A DNA stretch of 46,847 bases from an uncultured Clostridium sp. (GTDB lineage: Bacteria; Bacillota; Clostridia; Lachnospirales; Lachnospiraceae). The DNA lies in the NCBI GenBank assembly GCA_900541315.1, contig UQJF01000007.1, positions 1-46,847 on the forward strand. The letters are read 5' to 3'. The first letter of the stretch is position 1. Every line of letters starts with the position of its first letter. The position numbers and the translations under genes are program-made. Positions 7,620 to 17,864 of this stretch are shown in pieces. The notes under the pieces are model-generated. The model made no database searches, was not told the DNA's origin, and saw nothing but the letters and a program-made list of their open reading frames with translations.

Positions 7620-10600
7620 ATGTATGACAAAGTCCCCACAGACCTGAAGTTTGTGGAAAGAGAAAAAGAAGTTGAAAAGTTCTGGGAAGATGAACACATT
7701 TTTGAAAAGAGTATTAAGATGCGTGAAGGCTGCCAGCCATATGTATTCTATGATGGACCGCCAACCGCAAACGGCAAGCCGCATATCGGCCATGTTGAGA
7801 CCCGTGTAATTAAGGATATGATCCCAAGATTCCGTGCTATGAAGGGCTATATGGTTCCAAGAAAGGCCGGATGGGATACCCACGGACTTCCAGTAGAACT
7901 GGAAGTAGAAAAGAAGTTAGGTCTTGACGGAAAAGACCAGATCGAAAAATACGGTCTGGAGCCATTTATCAAGCAGTGCAAGGAAAGTGTCTGGAAATAT
8001 AAGGGCATGTGGGAGAATTTCTCCGGCACTGTTGGTTTCTGGGCTGATATGGATAATCCATATGTTACCTATCATAATTCCTTTATTGAGTCAGAATGGT
8101 GGGCATTAAAGCAGATCTGGGACAAGGGCCTGTTATACAAGGGCTTTAAGGTAGTTCCTTACTGCCCACGCTGCGGTACCCCTCTTTCCTCTCACGAGGT
8201 AGCTCAAGGATATAAAGACGTAAAAGAGCGTTCTGCAGTAGTACGTTTCAAGGTAAAAGGTGAAGATGCTTATATTCTGGCATGGACCACAACTCCATGG
8301 ACCCTTCCAAGCAACCTGGCACTTTGCGTAAACCCAAATGAAGAATACGTAAAAGTGAAGGCAGCAGACGGCTATACCTATTATATTGCACATGCATTAA
8401 TGGAAAAGGTATTAGGAGAAGGCTGTGAGGTTCTGGAAACTTATGTAGGCAAGAATCTGGAATTTAAGGAATATGAGCCATTATATGACTGCTCTGTTCC
8501 ATACTGCGAGAAGCAGCACAAGAAGGCGTTCTATGTTGTATGTGATACCTATGTAACCTTAACAGATGGTACCGGAATCGTACACATTGCTCCTGCATTT
8601 GGTGAAGACGATGCCAATGTAGGCCGTAAGTACAACCTGCCTTTCGTCCAGTTAGTTGATGCAAAGGGTGATATGTCAGCAGATACCCCATTTGCAGGCA
8701 AGTTTGTAAAGGATGCTGATCCATTAGTATTAAAAGACTTAAAGGAAAAAGGCCTGTTATTTGACGCTCCTGCATTTGAGCACAGCTATCCACACTGCTG
8801 GAGATGCGGTACTCCACTGATCTACTATGCAAGAGAATCCTGGTTCATTAAGATGACTGCTGTTAAGGATGACCTGATCCGCAATAACAACACCATTAAC
8901 TGGGTACCTGAGTCTATTGGTAAAGGCCGTTTCGGTGACTGGCTGGAGAACATCCAGGACTGGGGTATTTCCAGAAACAGATACTGGGGAACTCCATTAA
9001 ATATCTGGGAATGCGAGTGCGGACATCAGCATTCTATCGGAAGCATTGAAGAATTAAAGAGCATGTCTGATAACTGCCCCGATGATATTGAACTTCACCG
9101 CCCATACATTGACGCTGTTACCGTCCGCTGCCCGAAGTGCGGAAAGCAGATGAAGCGTGTACCGGAAGTTATTGACTGCTGGTTTGACTCTGGTGCAATG
9201 CCATTTGCACAGCATCATTATCCATTTGAAAATAAGGAACTGTTTGAGTCCCAGTTCCCGGCACAGTTTATTTCTGAGGCTGTAGACCAGACCCGTGGAT
9301 GGTTCTATTCCCTGTTAGCTGAGTCTACCTTACTGTTTAATAAGGCTCCTTATGAAAATGTAGTTGTAATGGGTCTGGTCCTGGATGAGAACGGACAGAA
9401 GATGAGTAAGTCCAAAGGAAATGCAGTTGACCCATTTGATACATTACAGAAGCATGGCGCAGACGCCATCAGATGGTTCTTCTATACCTGCTCTGCTCCA
9501 TGGATCCCAAAGAGATACCAGGATAAGGCAGTGACTGAAGGACAGAGAAAGTTCATGGGTACTTTATGGAATACCTATGCATTCTGGGTACTGTATGCAA
9601 ATATCGATAAATTTGACGCTACTAAGTACAGCTTAGAATATGATAAGCTGCCGGTAATGGATAAATGGCTGCTTTCCAAGATGAACTCTATGGTCAAGGC
9701 AGTAGATGACAATCTGATGAACTACCGTATCCCTGAGGCTGCAAAGGCTCTTCAGGAATTCGTAGATGATATGAGTAACTGGTATGTGCGCAGAAGCCGT
9801 GAGCGTTTCTGGGCAAAGGGCATGGAGCAGGATAAGATCAATGCTTATATGACTCTGTATACCGCTCTTGTAACTGTTGCAAAGGCAGCTGCGCCTATGA
9901 TCCCATTCATGACAGAGCAGATCTACCAGAACCTGGTAAGAAATATCGACAAGAGTGCTCCTGAAAGCGTACATCTGTGTGACTTCCCTGCAGTAAAGGA
10001 AGAGTGGATCGATGAGAAGTTAGAAGCAGATATGGATGAAGTCCTTGATACGGTTGTTATGGGCCGCGCAGCCAGAAATACAGCAAATATCAAGAACCGT
10101 CAGCCCATCGCCCAGATGTACGTAAAGGCAGACCATGCATTATCTGATTTCTACGTAAAGATCATTGAAGAAGAGTTAAATGTAAAGAAAGTAACCTTTA
10201 CAGATGACGTAAGAGCCTTTACTTCTTATACATTTAAGCCACAGTTAAAGACTGTAGGACCAAAATACGGCAAGCTGTTAGGAAAGATCCGTGAAGCATT
10301 GACCAACTTAGATGGAAGCGCTGCCATGGATACCTTAAATAACACCGGTGCTTTAACCTTCGACTTTGATGGACAGGAAGTTGTTCTTACAAAGGATGAC
10401 CTGCTGATCGATGTAGCAAAGAAAGATGGCTATGTAACAGAAGAAGATAATTATGTAACAGTTGTCCTGGATACCAACCTGACTCCAGAGCTGATCGAAG
10501 AAGGCTTTGTCCGCGAAGTTATCAGCAAGATCCAGACCATGCGTAAGGAAGCAGGTTTCGAGGTTATGGACCATATTAGTGTATATCAGGCCAATAATGA

Positions 10601-10748
10601 CAAGATCGCTGAGCTGATGAAGAGCAACGCAGATGAGATCAAGAACGAGGTTATGGCTGATCATATCCACTTAGGTGAGATGAAGGGCTTCACTAAGGAA
10701 TGGAATATCAACGGCGAGACTGTTATGTTAGGTGTGGAAAAACTGTAA
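7620..10748 (+). CDS. ileS: Isoleucyl-tRNA synthetase
   Basis: Class I synthetase of 1042 residues that charges tRNA-Ile. HIGH is at residues 55-58 (GPPTANGKPHIGH) and KMSKS at 594-598. The editing domain lies between them (AWTTTPWTLPSNLAL, GTGIVHIAPAFGEDD). Cysteine pairs PYCPRCG, HCWRCG, CECG and RCPKCGKQ are likely zinc sites. The anticodon-binding and long C-terminal domains follow. Residues around HIGH (RKAGWDTHGLPVELEVEKKL) resemble the longer Thermus/eukaryote-like form, often called type 2, more than the E. coli form; that subtype call is by eye. GGAGG lies ten bases before the ATG. Expression should follow isoleucine charging through the T-box. Confidence 0.97.
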   Translation: MYDKVPTDLKFVEREKEVEKFWEDEHIFEKSIKMREGCQPYVFYDGPPTANGKPHIGHVETRVIKDMIPRFRAMKGYMVPRKAGWDTHGLPVELEVEKKLGLDGKDQIEKYGLEPFIKQCKESVWKYKGMWENFSGTVGFWADMDNPYVTYHNSFIESEWWALKQIWDKGLLYKGFKVVPYCPRCGTPLSSHEVAQGYKDVKERSAVVRFKVKGEDAYILAWTTTPWTLPSNLALCVNPNEEYVKVKAADGYTYYIAHALMEKVLGEGCEVLETYVGKNLEFKEYEPLYDCSVPYCEKQHKKAFYVVCDTYVTLTDGTGIVHIAPAFGEDDANVGRKYNLPFVQLVDAKGDMSADTPFAGKFVKDADPLVLKDLKEKGLLFDAPAFEHSYPHCWRCGTPLIYYARESWFIKMTAVKDDLIRNNNTINWVPESIGKGRFGDWLENIQDWGISRNRYWGTPLNIWECECGHQHSIGSIEELKSMSDNCPDDIELHRPYIDAVTVRCPKCGKQMKRVPEVIDCWFDSGAMPFAQHHYPFENKELFESQFPAQFISEAVDQTRGWFYSLLAESTLLFNKAPYENVVVMGLVLDENGQKMSKSKGNAVDPFDTLQKHGADAIRWFFYTCSAPWIPKRYQDKAVTEGQRKFMGTLWNTYAFWVLYANIDKFDATKYSLEYDKLPVMDKWLLSKMNSMVKAVDDNLMNYRIPEAAKALQEFVDDMSNWYVRRSRERFWAKGMEQDKINAYMTLYTALVTVAKAAAPMIPFMTEQIYQNLVRNIDKSAPESVHLCDFPAVKEEWIDEKLEADMDEVLDTVVMGRAARNTANIKNRQPIAQMYVKADHALSDFYVKIIEEELNVKKVTFTDDVRAFTSYTFKPQLKTVGPKYGKLLGKIREALTNLDGSAAMDTLNNTGALTFDFDGQEVVLTKDDLLIDVAKKDGYVTEEDNYVTVVLDTNLTPELIEEGFVREVISKIQTMRKEAGFEVMDHISVYQANNDKIAELMKSNADEIKNEVMADHIHLGEMKGFTKEWNINGETVMLGVEKL

Positions 10749-10833
10749 TGAGACTGTAATAGCGAGGTAAAAACTGGTTTTATATCCGTATTTAAGTTGA
10801 AATGGACCAGAAAAAATGGTAATATGAGGGGCA

Positions 10834-10867
10834 GGACAGAATTGTTACCTGTCCCTTGTGCTTTTTT
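10834..10867 (+). terminator. Probable rho-independent terminator after ileS
   Basis: GGACAG (10834-10839) and CTGTCC (10849-10854) pair around a nine-base loop, and a T-rich run CTTGTGCTTTTTT follows. The stem is short, so strength is uncertain. Confidence 0.55.
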
Positions 10868-10960
10868 AGATTTGAATGTGCTTTTGGTGAAGGATGTATG
10901 CCTCCGGGTTTTAGTACACCTGCATAAGAGGGAGCACATTGGAAAATGAGGAGGAAGGCT

Positions 10961-13417
10961 ATGAAAAATACAGGCTTTGACAAGGCTTTGTTCAAAAATG
11001 CAGTAATTTTTAATGTAAAAAACATGTTCCGCCGTACCATCGACGAAGCAACCCCTCAGCAGATCTTCCAGGCTGTGGCTTATACAGTAAAGGACGATAT
11101 CATTGACCAGTGGATAACAACCCACAAGGAATATGAGAAAAAAGATGTAAAGACCCTTTATTATCTGTCTATGGAGTTTTTAATGGGTCGTGCCCTTGGA
11201 AACAATATGATCAATCTCCGTGAATATAAGGAGATCGCAGAAGCATTAGACGAAATGGGCTTTGACTTAAATGCTATCGAAGACCAGGAACCGGATGCAG
11301 CATTAGGAAATGGTGGTTTAGGACGTTTAGCAGCATGCTTCCTTGACTCTTTAGCAACCTTGGGCTATCCGGCATATGGCTGCGGTATCCGTTACCGTTA
11401 TGGTATGTTTAAACAGAAGATCGAAGATGGTTATCAGGTAGAAGTTCCGGATAACTGGCTGGAAAATGGCAATCCATTTGAGATCCGTCGTCCGGAGTAT
11501 GCAGTAGAAGTAAAATTCGGCGGCTATGTACGTATTGAAGACCGCAATGGTATGAGTCATTTCGTACAGGAAGGTTATCAGTCTGTAAAAGCTGTTCCAT
11601 ATGACCTGCCAGTTGTAGGCTATGGCAACCACATTGTAAATACACTTCGTATCTGGGATGCAGAACCGGTAAGCACCTTTAACCTGGATTCCTTTGACCG
11701 CGGTGATTACCAGAAGGCAGTTGAACAGGAAAATCTGGCTAAAAATATTGTTGAAGTTCTTTATCCAAACGATAACCATTATGCAGGTAAAGAACTGCGT
11801 TTAAAACAGCAGTATTTCTTTATTTCTGCCAGCGTCCAGAGAGCTGTTCAGAAATTTAAAGAAAAACACGATGATATCCATCAGTTCCCGGAGAAGGTGG
11901 TATTCCAGTTAAATGATACACATCCAACTGTAGCAATCCCTGAGTTAATGCGTATCCTTTTAGACGATGAAGGCCTTACCTGGGAAGAGGCATGGGATAT
12001 TACTACCAGAACCTGTGCATACACCAATCATACTATTATGTCTGAGGCACTGGAGAAGTGGCCGGTAGACTTGTTCTCCCGTCTGCTCCCACGTATTTAT
12101 CAGATCGTAGAAGAAATCAACCGCCGTTTTGTAAATGAGATCCAGCAGAGATATCCTGGCGATCAGGACAAGATCGCAAAAATGGCAGTTGTATACAACG
12201 GTCAGGTTAGAATGGCTTACATGGCGATCGTAGCAGGCTTCTCAGTAAACGGCGTTGCAAGACTGCATACAGAGATCTTAAAGCATGAGGAGTTAAAAGA
12301 CTTCTATGAGATGATGCCTGAGAAATTCAACAATAAGACTAATGGTATTACCCAGAGACGTTTCTTGCTTCACGGCAATCCGTTATTAGCTGACTGGGTA
12401 ACAGATAAGATCGGTGATGACTGGATCACAAATCTGCCTCATATTAAAGAACTGGCAGCATTTGCAGATGATAAGGAATGCCAGAAGGAATTCCTGGATA
12501 TCAAATATAAGAATAAAGTCCGTCTGGCTAAGTACATCAAGGAGCATAACGGCATTGACGTTGATCCAAACTCAATTTTCGATGTGCAGGTAAAGAGACT
12601 TCATGAGTATAAGCGTCAGCTGATGAACATTCTTCATGTTATGTATCTTTATAACCAGTTAAAGGATGATCCAAACATGGATATGGTTCCAAGAACCTTT
12701 ATCTTCGGTGCAAAGGCAGCAGCAGGCTACCGCCGCGCAAAACTGACGATTAAGCTGATCAATTCAGTAGCAGATGTGATCAACAATGATAAGTCCATTG
12801 GCGGTAAGATCAAGGTGGTATTTATTGAAGATTACCGGGTATCCAACGCAGAGATCATCTTTGCGGCAGCGGATGTGAGCGAGCAGATCTCCACAGCCAG
12901 CAAAGAGGCTTCCGGTACCGGTAACATGAAATTTATGTTAAACGGTGCTCTTACATTAGGAACTATGGATGGTGCAAACGTCGAGATCGTAGAAGAAGTT
13001 GGACAGGAAAATGCCTTTATCTTTGGTCTTTCTGCAGACGAAGTTATCAATTATGAGAATAACGGCGGCTATAATCCAATGGATATCTTCAACAATGATC
13101 CTCAGATCCGCAGAGTGCTGATGCAGCTGACCAATGGATATTATTCACCAAAGGATCCGCAGATGTTTAAGGAAATCTATGATTCTCTGTTAAATAACTT
13201 TGGCGGCAGCCGTCCGGATACTTACTTTATCCTGAAAGACTTCCGTCCTTATGCAGAGGCTCATGAGAAGATCGACAAGGCTTACAGAGACAGACAGTGG
13301 TGGGCAAAAGCAGCTCTTATTAATGTTTCCCATAGCGGTAAGTTTACATCTGATCGTACCATTGAAGAGTATGTAAGAGATATCTGGCATCTGAAAAAGG
13401 TGACATTAGAGCAGTAA
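10961..13417 (+). CDS. glgP: Glycogen/alpha-glucan phosphorylase
   Basis: This GT35 enzyme of 818 residues releases glucose-1-phosphate from alpha-1,4-glucan ends. The pyridoxal phosphate site EASGTGNMKFMLNGALT is present with the lysine at residue 657. DEATPQQIFQAVAY and the glycine-rich PDAALGNGGLGRLAACFLDS are further family blocks, and the length matches. The ATG at 10961 is chosen because AGGAGG at 10949-10954 lies six bases upstream; an in-frame ATG at 10946 precedes that site. It is transcribed alone, with terminators before and after, and no glg synthesis genes are in view. Confidence 0.96.
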   Translation: MKNTGFDKALFKNAVIFNVKNMFRRTIDEATPQQIFQAVAYTVKDDIIDQWITTHKEYEKKDVKTLYYLSMEFLMGRALGNNMINLREYKEIAEALDEMGFDLNAIEDQEPDAALGNGGLGRLAACFLDSLATLGYPAYGCGIRYRYGMFKQKIEDGYQVEVPDNWLENGNPFEIRRPEYAVEVKFGGYVRIEDRNGMSHFVQEGYQSVKAVPYDLPVVGYGNHIVNTLRIWDAEPVSTFNLDSFDRGDYQKAVEQENLAKNIVEVLYPNDNHYAGKELRLKQQYFFISASVQRAVQKFKEKHDDIHQFPEKVVFQLNDTHPTVAIPELMRILLDDEGLTWEEAWDITTRTCAYTNHTIMSEALEKWPVDLFSRLLPRIYQIVEEINRRFVNEIQQRYPGDQDKIAKMAVVYNGQVRMAYMAIVAGFSVNGVARLHTEILKHEELKDFYEMMPEKFNNKTNGITQRRFLLHGNPLLADWVTDKIGDDWITNLPHIKELAAFADDKECQKEFLDIKYKNKVRLAKYIKEHNGIDVDPNSIFDVQVKRLHEYKRQLMNILHVMYLYNQLKDDPNMDMVPRTFIFGAKAAAGYRRAKLTIKLINSVADVINNDKSIGGKIKVVFIEDYRVSNAEIIFAAADVSEQISTASKEASGTGNMKFMLNGALTLGTMDGANVEIVEEVGQENAFIFGLSADEVINYENNGGYNPMDIFNNDPQIRRVLMQLTNGYYSPKDPQMFKEIYDSLLNNFGGSRPDTYFILKDFRPYAEAHEKIDKAYRDRQWWAKAALINVSHSGKFTSDRTIEEYVRDIWHLKKVTLEQ

Positions 13418-13464
13418 AATTGGTTCATGCAAGTGCATGAATGATAATGAAAACTGTGATTTAG

Positions 13465-13508
13465 GGGGTGTTGCAGAAGCTTGTGTTTTTGCGGCATCCC
13501 TGTTTTTT
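13465..13508 (+). terminator. Rho-independent terminator after glgP
   Basis: GGGGTGTTGC (13465-13474) pairs over ten positions, with G-T wobbles, with GCGGCATCCC (13491-13500), followed by TGTTTTTT. It separates glgP from metF. Confidence 0.8.
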
Positions 13509-13574
13509 CATTTAGGATTATGCCACCCTCAGGTGACATGTCAGTTTATTTACACCAAAGAGAGGAACAATAAT

Positions 13575-14435
13575 ATGAAGATAAGAGATATACTGGCAGA
13601 GGGAAGACCAACACTTTCATTTGAAGTGTTCCCACCAAAGACAGCAGATGCGTATGAATCCGTAGAGAAGGCAGCTTCTAAGATCGCTGAGTTAAAGCCG
13701 GATTTTATGAGTGTTACTTACGGTGCCGGAGGCGGAACCAGTGAGTATACAGTAAAGATCGCATCTACTATTAAAGAAGAGTATGGTGTAACACCATTGG
13801 CACATCTTACCTGTGTTTCTTCAACAAGAGAGAAAGTACATCATGTATTGGAGGAATTAAAGGCGCATAAGATCGAAAATGTTCTGGCGCTAAGGGGGGA
13901 TATCCCGCAGGATGGGAAAACACCGGAAGTTTATCACTATGCTTCTGAACTGATCAGTGAGATCAAAGAAGCAGGAGATTTCTGCATTGGTGCAGCCTGC
14001 TATCCGGAAGGACATCCGGAATCTTCTAATAAATCTGTGGATATGGACTATTTAAAGCAGAAGGTGGACGCCGGCTGTGATTTTGTCACTACCCAGATGT
14101 TTTTTGACAACAGTCTTCTTTACAGCTATTTATACCGCATCCGCGAGAAGGGCATCACCATTCCTGTGATCGCAGGTATCATGCCTGTTACCAGCGGAAG
14201 TCAGTTAAAGCGTATTGCACAGATGTCAGGAAGCTATATGCCGGCACGTTTCTTATCATTAGTAGATAAATATGGAGATAACCCGGCAGCTATGAAGCAG
14301 GCTGGTATTGCTTATGCTACAGACCAGATCATAGATCTTCTGGCAAATGGCATTAAGGGAATCCACGTATATACCATGAATAAGCCAGATGTGGCTGCAC
14401 AGATCCAGAGCAATATTTCAGAGTTATTGAAGTAA
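13575..14435 (+). CDS. metF: Methylenetetrahydrofolate reductase
   Basis: This FAD-dependent TIM-barrel enzyme of 286 residues reduces 5,10-methylene-THF to 5-methyl-THF, the methyl donor for MetH encoded 0.9 kb downstream. Family blocks are LSFEVFPPKT near the N-terminus, SVTYGAGGG, HLTCV, VLALRGDIP and YPEGHPES. The start at 13575 follows AGAGAGG by about nine bases and gives the standard N-terminus MKIRDIL; the frame is open further upstream, but that stretch runs through the glgP terminator. No MetV partner is adjacent. Grouping with the MetH pair points to a methionine synthesis cluster. Confidence 0.95.
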   Translation: MKIRDILAEGRPTLSFEVFPPKTADAYESVEKAASKIAELKPDFMSVTYGAGGGTSEYTVKIASTIKEEYGVTPLAHLTCVSSTREKVHHVLEELKAHKIENVLALRGDIPQDGKTPEVYHYASELISEIKEAGDFCIGAACYPEGHPESSNKSVDMDYLKQKVDAGCDFVTTQMFFDNSLLYSYLYRIREKGITIPVIAGIMPVTSGSQLKRIAQMSGSYMPARFLSLVDKYGDNPAAMKQAGIAYATDQIIDLLANGIKGIHVYTMNKPDVAAQIQSNISELLK

Positions 14436-14443
14436 CGTAATGA

Positions 14444-14593
14444 GTCCAAAAGAAAAACAAGCGGCTGCGTAGCAGACATTTGTTGCCATGCATATCGAGG
14501 AGGCGCCAGTGACGCGTCCGCTGATTTTTCTTGGACCATTAACGAAGGTCCAGCCTGCGAATGCAGGCAGTAGAGCACGTAAGTGCGAGGACC
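14444..14593 (+). repeat. Structured intergenic element between metF and the MetH genes
   Basis: The arms starting GTCCAAAAGAAAAAC (14444) and CCGCTGATTTTTCTTGGAC (14518-14536) form a long imperfect hairpin. A second unit follows: GGTCC (14547-14551) and GGACC (14589-14593) enclose two small hairpins, CCTGC/GCAGG and GCAC/GTGC, a three-way-junction layout. The words AAAAACAAGCGGCT and CAGGCAGTA recur in inverted orientation at 34602-34645, and TTGTTGCCA...GCGCCAGTGA recurs at 2660-2700. It is probably a dispersed small repeat; an attenuator role for the MetH genes is possible. Confidence 0.6.
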
Positions 14594-14635
14594 TGAGTCT
14601 GGCATTTGGTTTGACAGCAGGAGGATATACAGGAA

Positions 14636-15286
14636 ATGGAACTGGCAGATATTAACAGAAGAGAGATTCTGCGTTATCTGGGCTATAAAAACCAGGAAGC
14701 AGATGAAAAGGTAAACAGGATCGTGGAAGACTGCCTGGAGCTTTTGTGGAAAAATGTTTCGCCTAAATACCGGGTACGGGAATTTTCACTTACTCTTGGA
14801 GAAGATAACATGATCGACGGGGAGGTTTTTCAGACAAAAAGCAAGAACCTTTCTGTTAATTTAAAAGATTGTGAAAAAATACTGGTTTTTGCTGCTACCC
14901 TGGGAGTGGGAGCGGATTACCTGATCCAGAAGTACAACCGCCTGGAAATGAGCAGGGCAGTGATCTTACAGGCAGCTTCCGCTGCTATGATCGAGGAATA
15001 TTGTGACCAGGTATGTGAAGGCCTAAAAAGAGAATATGAAGAAAAGGGCCTTTACCTGCGTCCAAGGTTCAGTCCCGGATATGGGGATTTTTCTCTAAAC
15101 TGCCAGAGGAATGTTTTAAATGCCCTGGATGCAGGAAAGCACCTGGGGATCAAACTGACAGACAGTTTCCTGATGATGCCTTCCAAATCCGTGACAGCAG
15201 CGATCGGAGTGAGCAAAAAGCCCCACCGCTGTGATGTGAAGGGCTGTGAAGCATGTGGCAAGACAGACTGCCTTTACAGACGATGA
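14636..15286 (+). CDS. Stand-alone MetH reactivation-domain protein
   Basis: The 216-residue protein corresponds to the C-terminal S-adenosylmethionine-binding domain of MetH as a separate polypeptide. RFSPGYGDFSLNCQRN matches the RPAPGY block that binds SAM, and SFLMMPSKSVTAAIGVS matches the segment that contacts cobalamin. This domain supports reductive methylation of inactive cob(II)alamin MetH. A cysteine-rich tail (CDVKGCEACGKTDC) is present that the fused domain does not usually have and may bind a metal or cluster. The downstream MetH lacks this domain and begins 27 bases later, so the two act together in one transcript. GGAGG lies some ten bases before the ATG. Confidence 0.88.
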   Translation: MELADINRREILRYLGYKNQEADEKVNRIVEDCLELLWKNVSPKYRVREFSLTLGEDNMIDGEVFQTKSKNLSVNLKDCEKILVFAATLGVGADYLIQKYNRLEMSRAVILQAASAAMIEEYCDQVCEGLKREYEEKGLYLRPRFSPGYGDFSLNCQRNVLNALDAGKHLGIKLTDSFLMMPSKSVTAAIGVSKKPHRCDVKGCEACGKTDCLYRR

Positions 15287-15313
15287 TCGATGAAAAATAA
15301 AAGAGGTTCACAT

Positions 15314-17752
15314 ATGAATGTTTTAGATGCAATGAAAGAACACCGCCTGTTTTGTGACGGCGGTATGGGAAGCCTGCTTCAGGCGGCAGGCCTTGCAGCT
15401 GGAGAATTGCCGGAACGCTGGAATCTTTCCCACCCGGAAGTGATCACAAATGTACACAGAAAATATCTGGCAGCAGGTGCAGATATTATGACTACGAATA
15501 CCTTTGGCGCCAACCGGTTAAAATTTGACAAGGATGGGGAGCTAAAGGCCATTGTAGAGGCGGCTGTTGCCAATGCAAGAAAAGCAGCAGATGAGGCTGG
15601 CAGAGGCTATATAGCCCTGGATCTGGGCCCTACAGGAAAGCTTTTAAAGCCACTGGGGGATCTGCCTTTTGAGGCAGCAGTATCTTTGTATAAAGAAGTA
15701 GTTTCTATTGGTGCGGCAGCAGGCGCTAATCTTGTGCTTATCGAGACCATGAGTGACAGCTATGAGTTAAAAGCAGCTGTTTTAGCTGCAAAAGAGGCGG
15801 GCATTGATCCAAAAACAGGAGAAAGACTGCCTATTTTTGCTACGGTCATTTATGATGAAAAGGGAAAACTTCTTACAGGCGGTAATGTAGAGTCTACAGT
15901 GGCACTGTTAGAAGGTCTTGGCGTAGATGTACTGGGGATCAACTGCGGCCTTGGCCCGGAGCAGATGAAAGATATTCTGGCAGATATCCTGAAAGTTTCC
16001 TCTACACCGGTACTGGTAAACCCAAATGCAGGACTTCCAAGAAGTGAAAATGGAAAAACGGTTTATGACGTAGATCCAGAAGATTTTGCTGCTGTTATGG
16101 AAGAAATTGTAAAAATGGGTGCTGTGGTAACCGGCGGCTGCTGCGGTACTACCCCAGATCATATCCGGGCTATGGTAGAACTGACAAAGGATATTCCGGT
16201 ACAGCTGCCGGAAAAGAAGCACCGTACTGTTATTTCTTCTTATTCCCAGGCTGTTGTATTTGATAAGAAGACCATTATTATTGGAGAACGTATTAATCCT
16301 ACAGGAAAATCCAAGTTTAAACAGGCTTTGCGTGACCATGATCTGGAATACATCCTTCGTGAAGGCGTGACCCAGCAGGATAATGGTGCAGATGTCCTTG
16401 ATGTTAATGTAGGTCTTCCGGAGATTGATGAGCCTTCTATGATGGAAGATGTAGTAAAAGAACTGCAGGCAGTGATCGATCTTCCATTACAGTTAGATAC
16501 ATCCAGTGCAGAGGCAATGGAGCGGGGACTTCGTGTATACAATGGAAAACCGCTGATCAACTCCGTTAATGGTAAAAAAGAGGTTATGGAGCAGATCTTC
16601 CCGCTGGTTGCAAAATACGGTGGAGTAGTTGTAGGGCTTTGTCTGGATGAAGACGGTATCCCTGAAACTGCGCAGGGAAGAATTGCAGTAGGTAAGAAGA
16701 TCATTGATACAGCTGCCACTTACGGAATTGGGCCGGAAGATATTATTTTAGATGGTCTTTGCATGACTGTAAGTTCTGACAGCCAGGGAGCTATTGTTAC
16801 TCTTGAAACCCTTAGAAAGATTAGGGACGAACTGGGCGGAAAGTCTGTTTTAGGTGTATCCAATATTTCCTTTGGACTTCCACAGAGAGAGATCATCAAC
16901 GGCGCTTTCTTTACCATGGCAATGGAAAGCGGTTTAAGTGCTGCTATTATCAACCCCAATTCTGAGGCTATGATGCGGGCTTATTATAGCTTTAATGCAT
17001 TGATGAACCTGGATCCCCAGTGCAGTGAATATATCAGCATTTACAGTGGCCAGACGGCAGGTCTGGGACAGACTATTGGAAAAGGCGGAAATGGTGCCGG
17101 AGGTTTAGGAACAGCCGGAAATGGCGGGGCAGGTGCCGGAAGCCTGGGAAATGCCATTGAAAGAGGCTTAAAGGAAGTGGCAGTAGAAAGCGTGACTGCT
17201 CTTTTAAAAGAGAAAGAAGCACTGGATGTGATCAACGAAGAGATCATTCCGGCACTGGACCATGTAGGAAAAGGCTTTGAAAAAGGGACTGTTTTCCTTC
17301 CTCAGCTGTTAATGAGCGCAGAAGCGGCTAAAGCAGCTTTTGAAGTGATCAAAAATGCCATGGCAGGAAGCGGGGAAACCCAGGAAAAGAAGGGAACCAT
17401 TATTCTTGCAACTGTTAAGGGTGATATTCATGACATTGGAAAGAACATTGTAAAAGTTCTTCTGGAAAACTATAGCTACGATGTGATCGATCTTGGAAAA
17501 GATGTTCCGCCGGAAACAGTAGTAGAAGAAGCTGTAAGCCGCCATGCGCCATTAGTAGGTTTAAGCGCCTTGATGACCACAACTGTTCCAAGTATGGAAG
17601 AAACCATTAAGCAGCTACGTGAAAGCGCACCATGGGTAAAAGTTATGGTAGGCGGGGCAGTACTGACCCAGGAATATGCAGATACCATTGATGCAGATGC
17701 TTATTGCAAAGATGCCATGGCATCTGTACACTATGCGGAGACTATCTTCTAA
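15314..17752 (+). CDS. metH: B12-dependent methionine synthase lacking the activation domain
   Basis: The 812-residue enzyme transfers the methyl of 5-methyl-THF to homocysteine through cobalamin. Residues 1-290 are the homocysteine domain with zinc cysteines at about 211, 276 and 277 (GINCG, GGCCG). Residues 315-580 are the pterin-binding barrel (ERINPTGKSKFKQAL, DVNVGLPE). Residues 630-812 are the cobalamin cap and binding domain with D704-x-H706-x-x-G709 (GDIHDIG), the His being the lower cobalt ligand. A glycine-rich stretch of about 30 residues (583-615) links barrel and cap and is unusually flexible. The activation domain is supplied by the preceding gene. The start at 15314 follows AAGAGG by seven bases; an upstream ATG at 15290 has no clear site. 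Confidence 0.95.
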   Translation: MNVLDAMKEHRLFCDGGMGSLLQAAGLAAGELPERWNLSHPEVITNVHRKYLAAGADIMTTNTFGANRLKFDKDGELKAIVEAAVANARKAADEAGRGYIALDLGPTGKLLKPLGDLPFEAAVSLYKEVVSIGAAAGANLVLIETMSDSYELKAAVLAAKEAGIDPKTGERLPIFATVIYDEKGKLLTGGNVESTVALLEGLGVDVLGINCGLGPEQMKDILADILKVSSTPVLVNPNAGLPRSENGKTVYDVDPEDFAAVMEEIVKMGAVVTGGCCGTTPDHIRAMVELTKDIPVQLPEKKHRTVISSYSQAVVFDKKTIIIGERINPTGKSKFKQALRDHDLEYILREGVTQQDNGADVLDVNVGLPEIDEPSMMEDVVKELQAVIDLPLQLDTSSAEAMERGLRVYNGKPLINSVNGKKEVMEQIFPLVAKYGGVVVGLCLDEDGIPETAQGRIAVGKKIIDTAATYGIGPEDIILDGLCMTVSSDSQGAIVTLETLRKIRDELGGKSVLGVSNISFGLPQREIINGAFFTMAMESGLSAAIINPNSEAMMRAYYSFNALMNLDPQCSEYISIYSGQTAGLGQTIGKGGNGAGGLGTAGNGGAGAGSLGNAIERGLKEVAVESVTALLKEKEALDVINEEIIPALDHVGKGFEKGTVFLPQLLMSAEAAKAAFEVIKNAMAGSGETQEKKGTIILATVKGDIHDIGKNIVKVLLENYSYDVIDLGKDVPPETVVEEAVSRHAPLVGLSALMTTTVPSMEETIKQLRESAPWVKVMVGGAVLTQEYADTIDADAYCKDAMASVHYAETIF

Positions 17753-17864
17753 CCAGCGACAAACTACCATTTATTACCAGGTGATTTTCCAAAAAAATGT
17801 GATAATATAATTTGGTAACAAAAACGCAACAAAATTGTAACAAAATGAAAGCGAGGACAAAATT

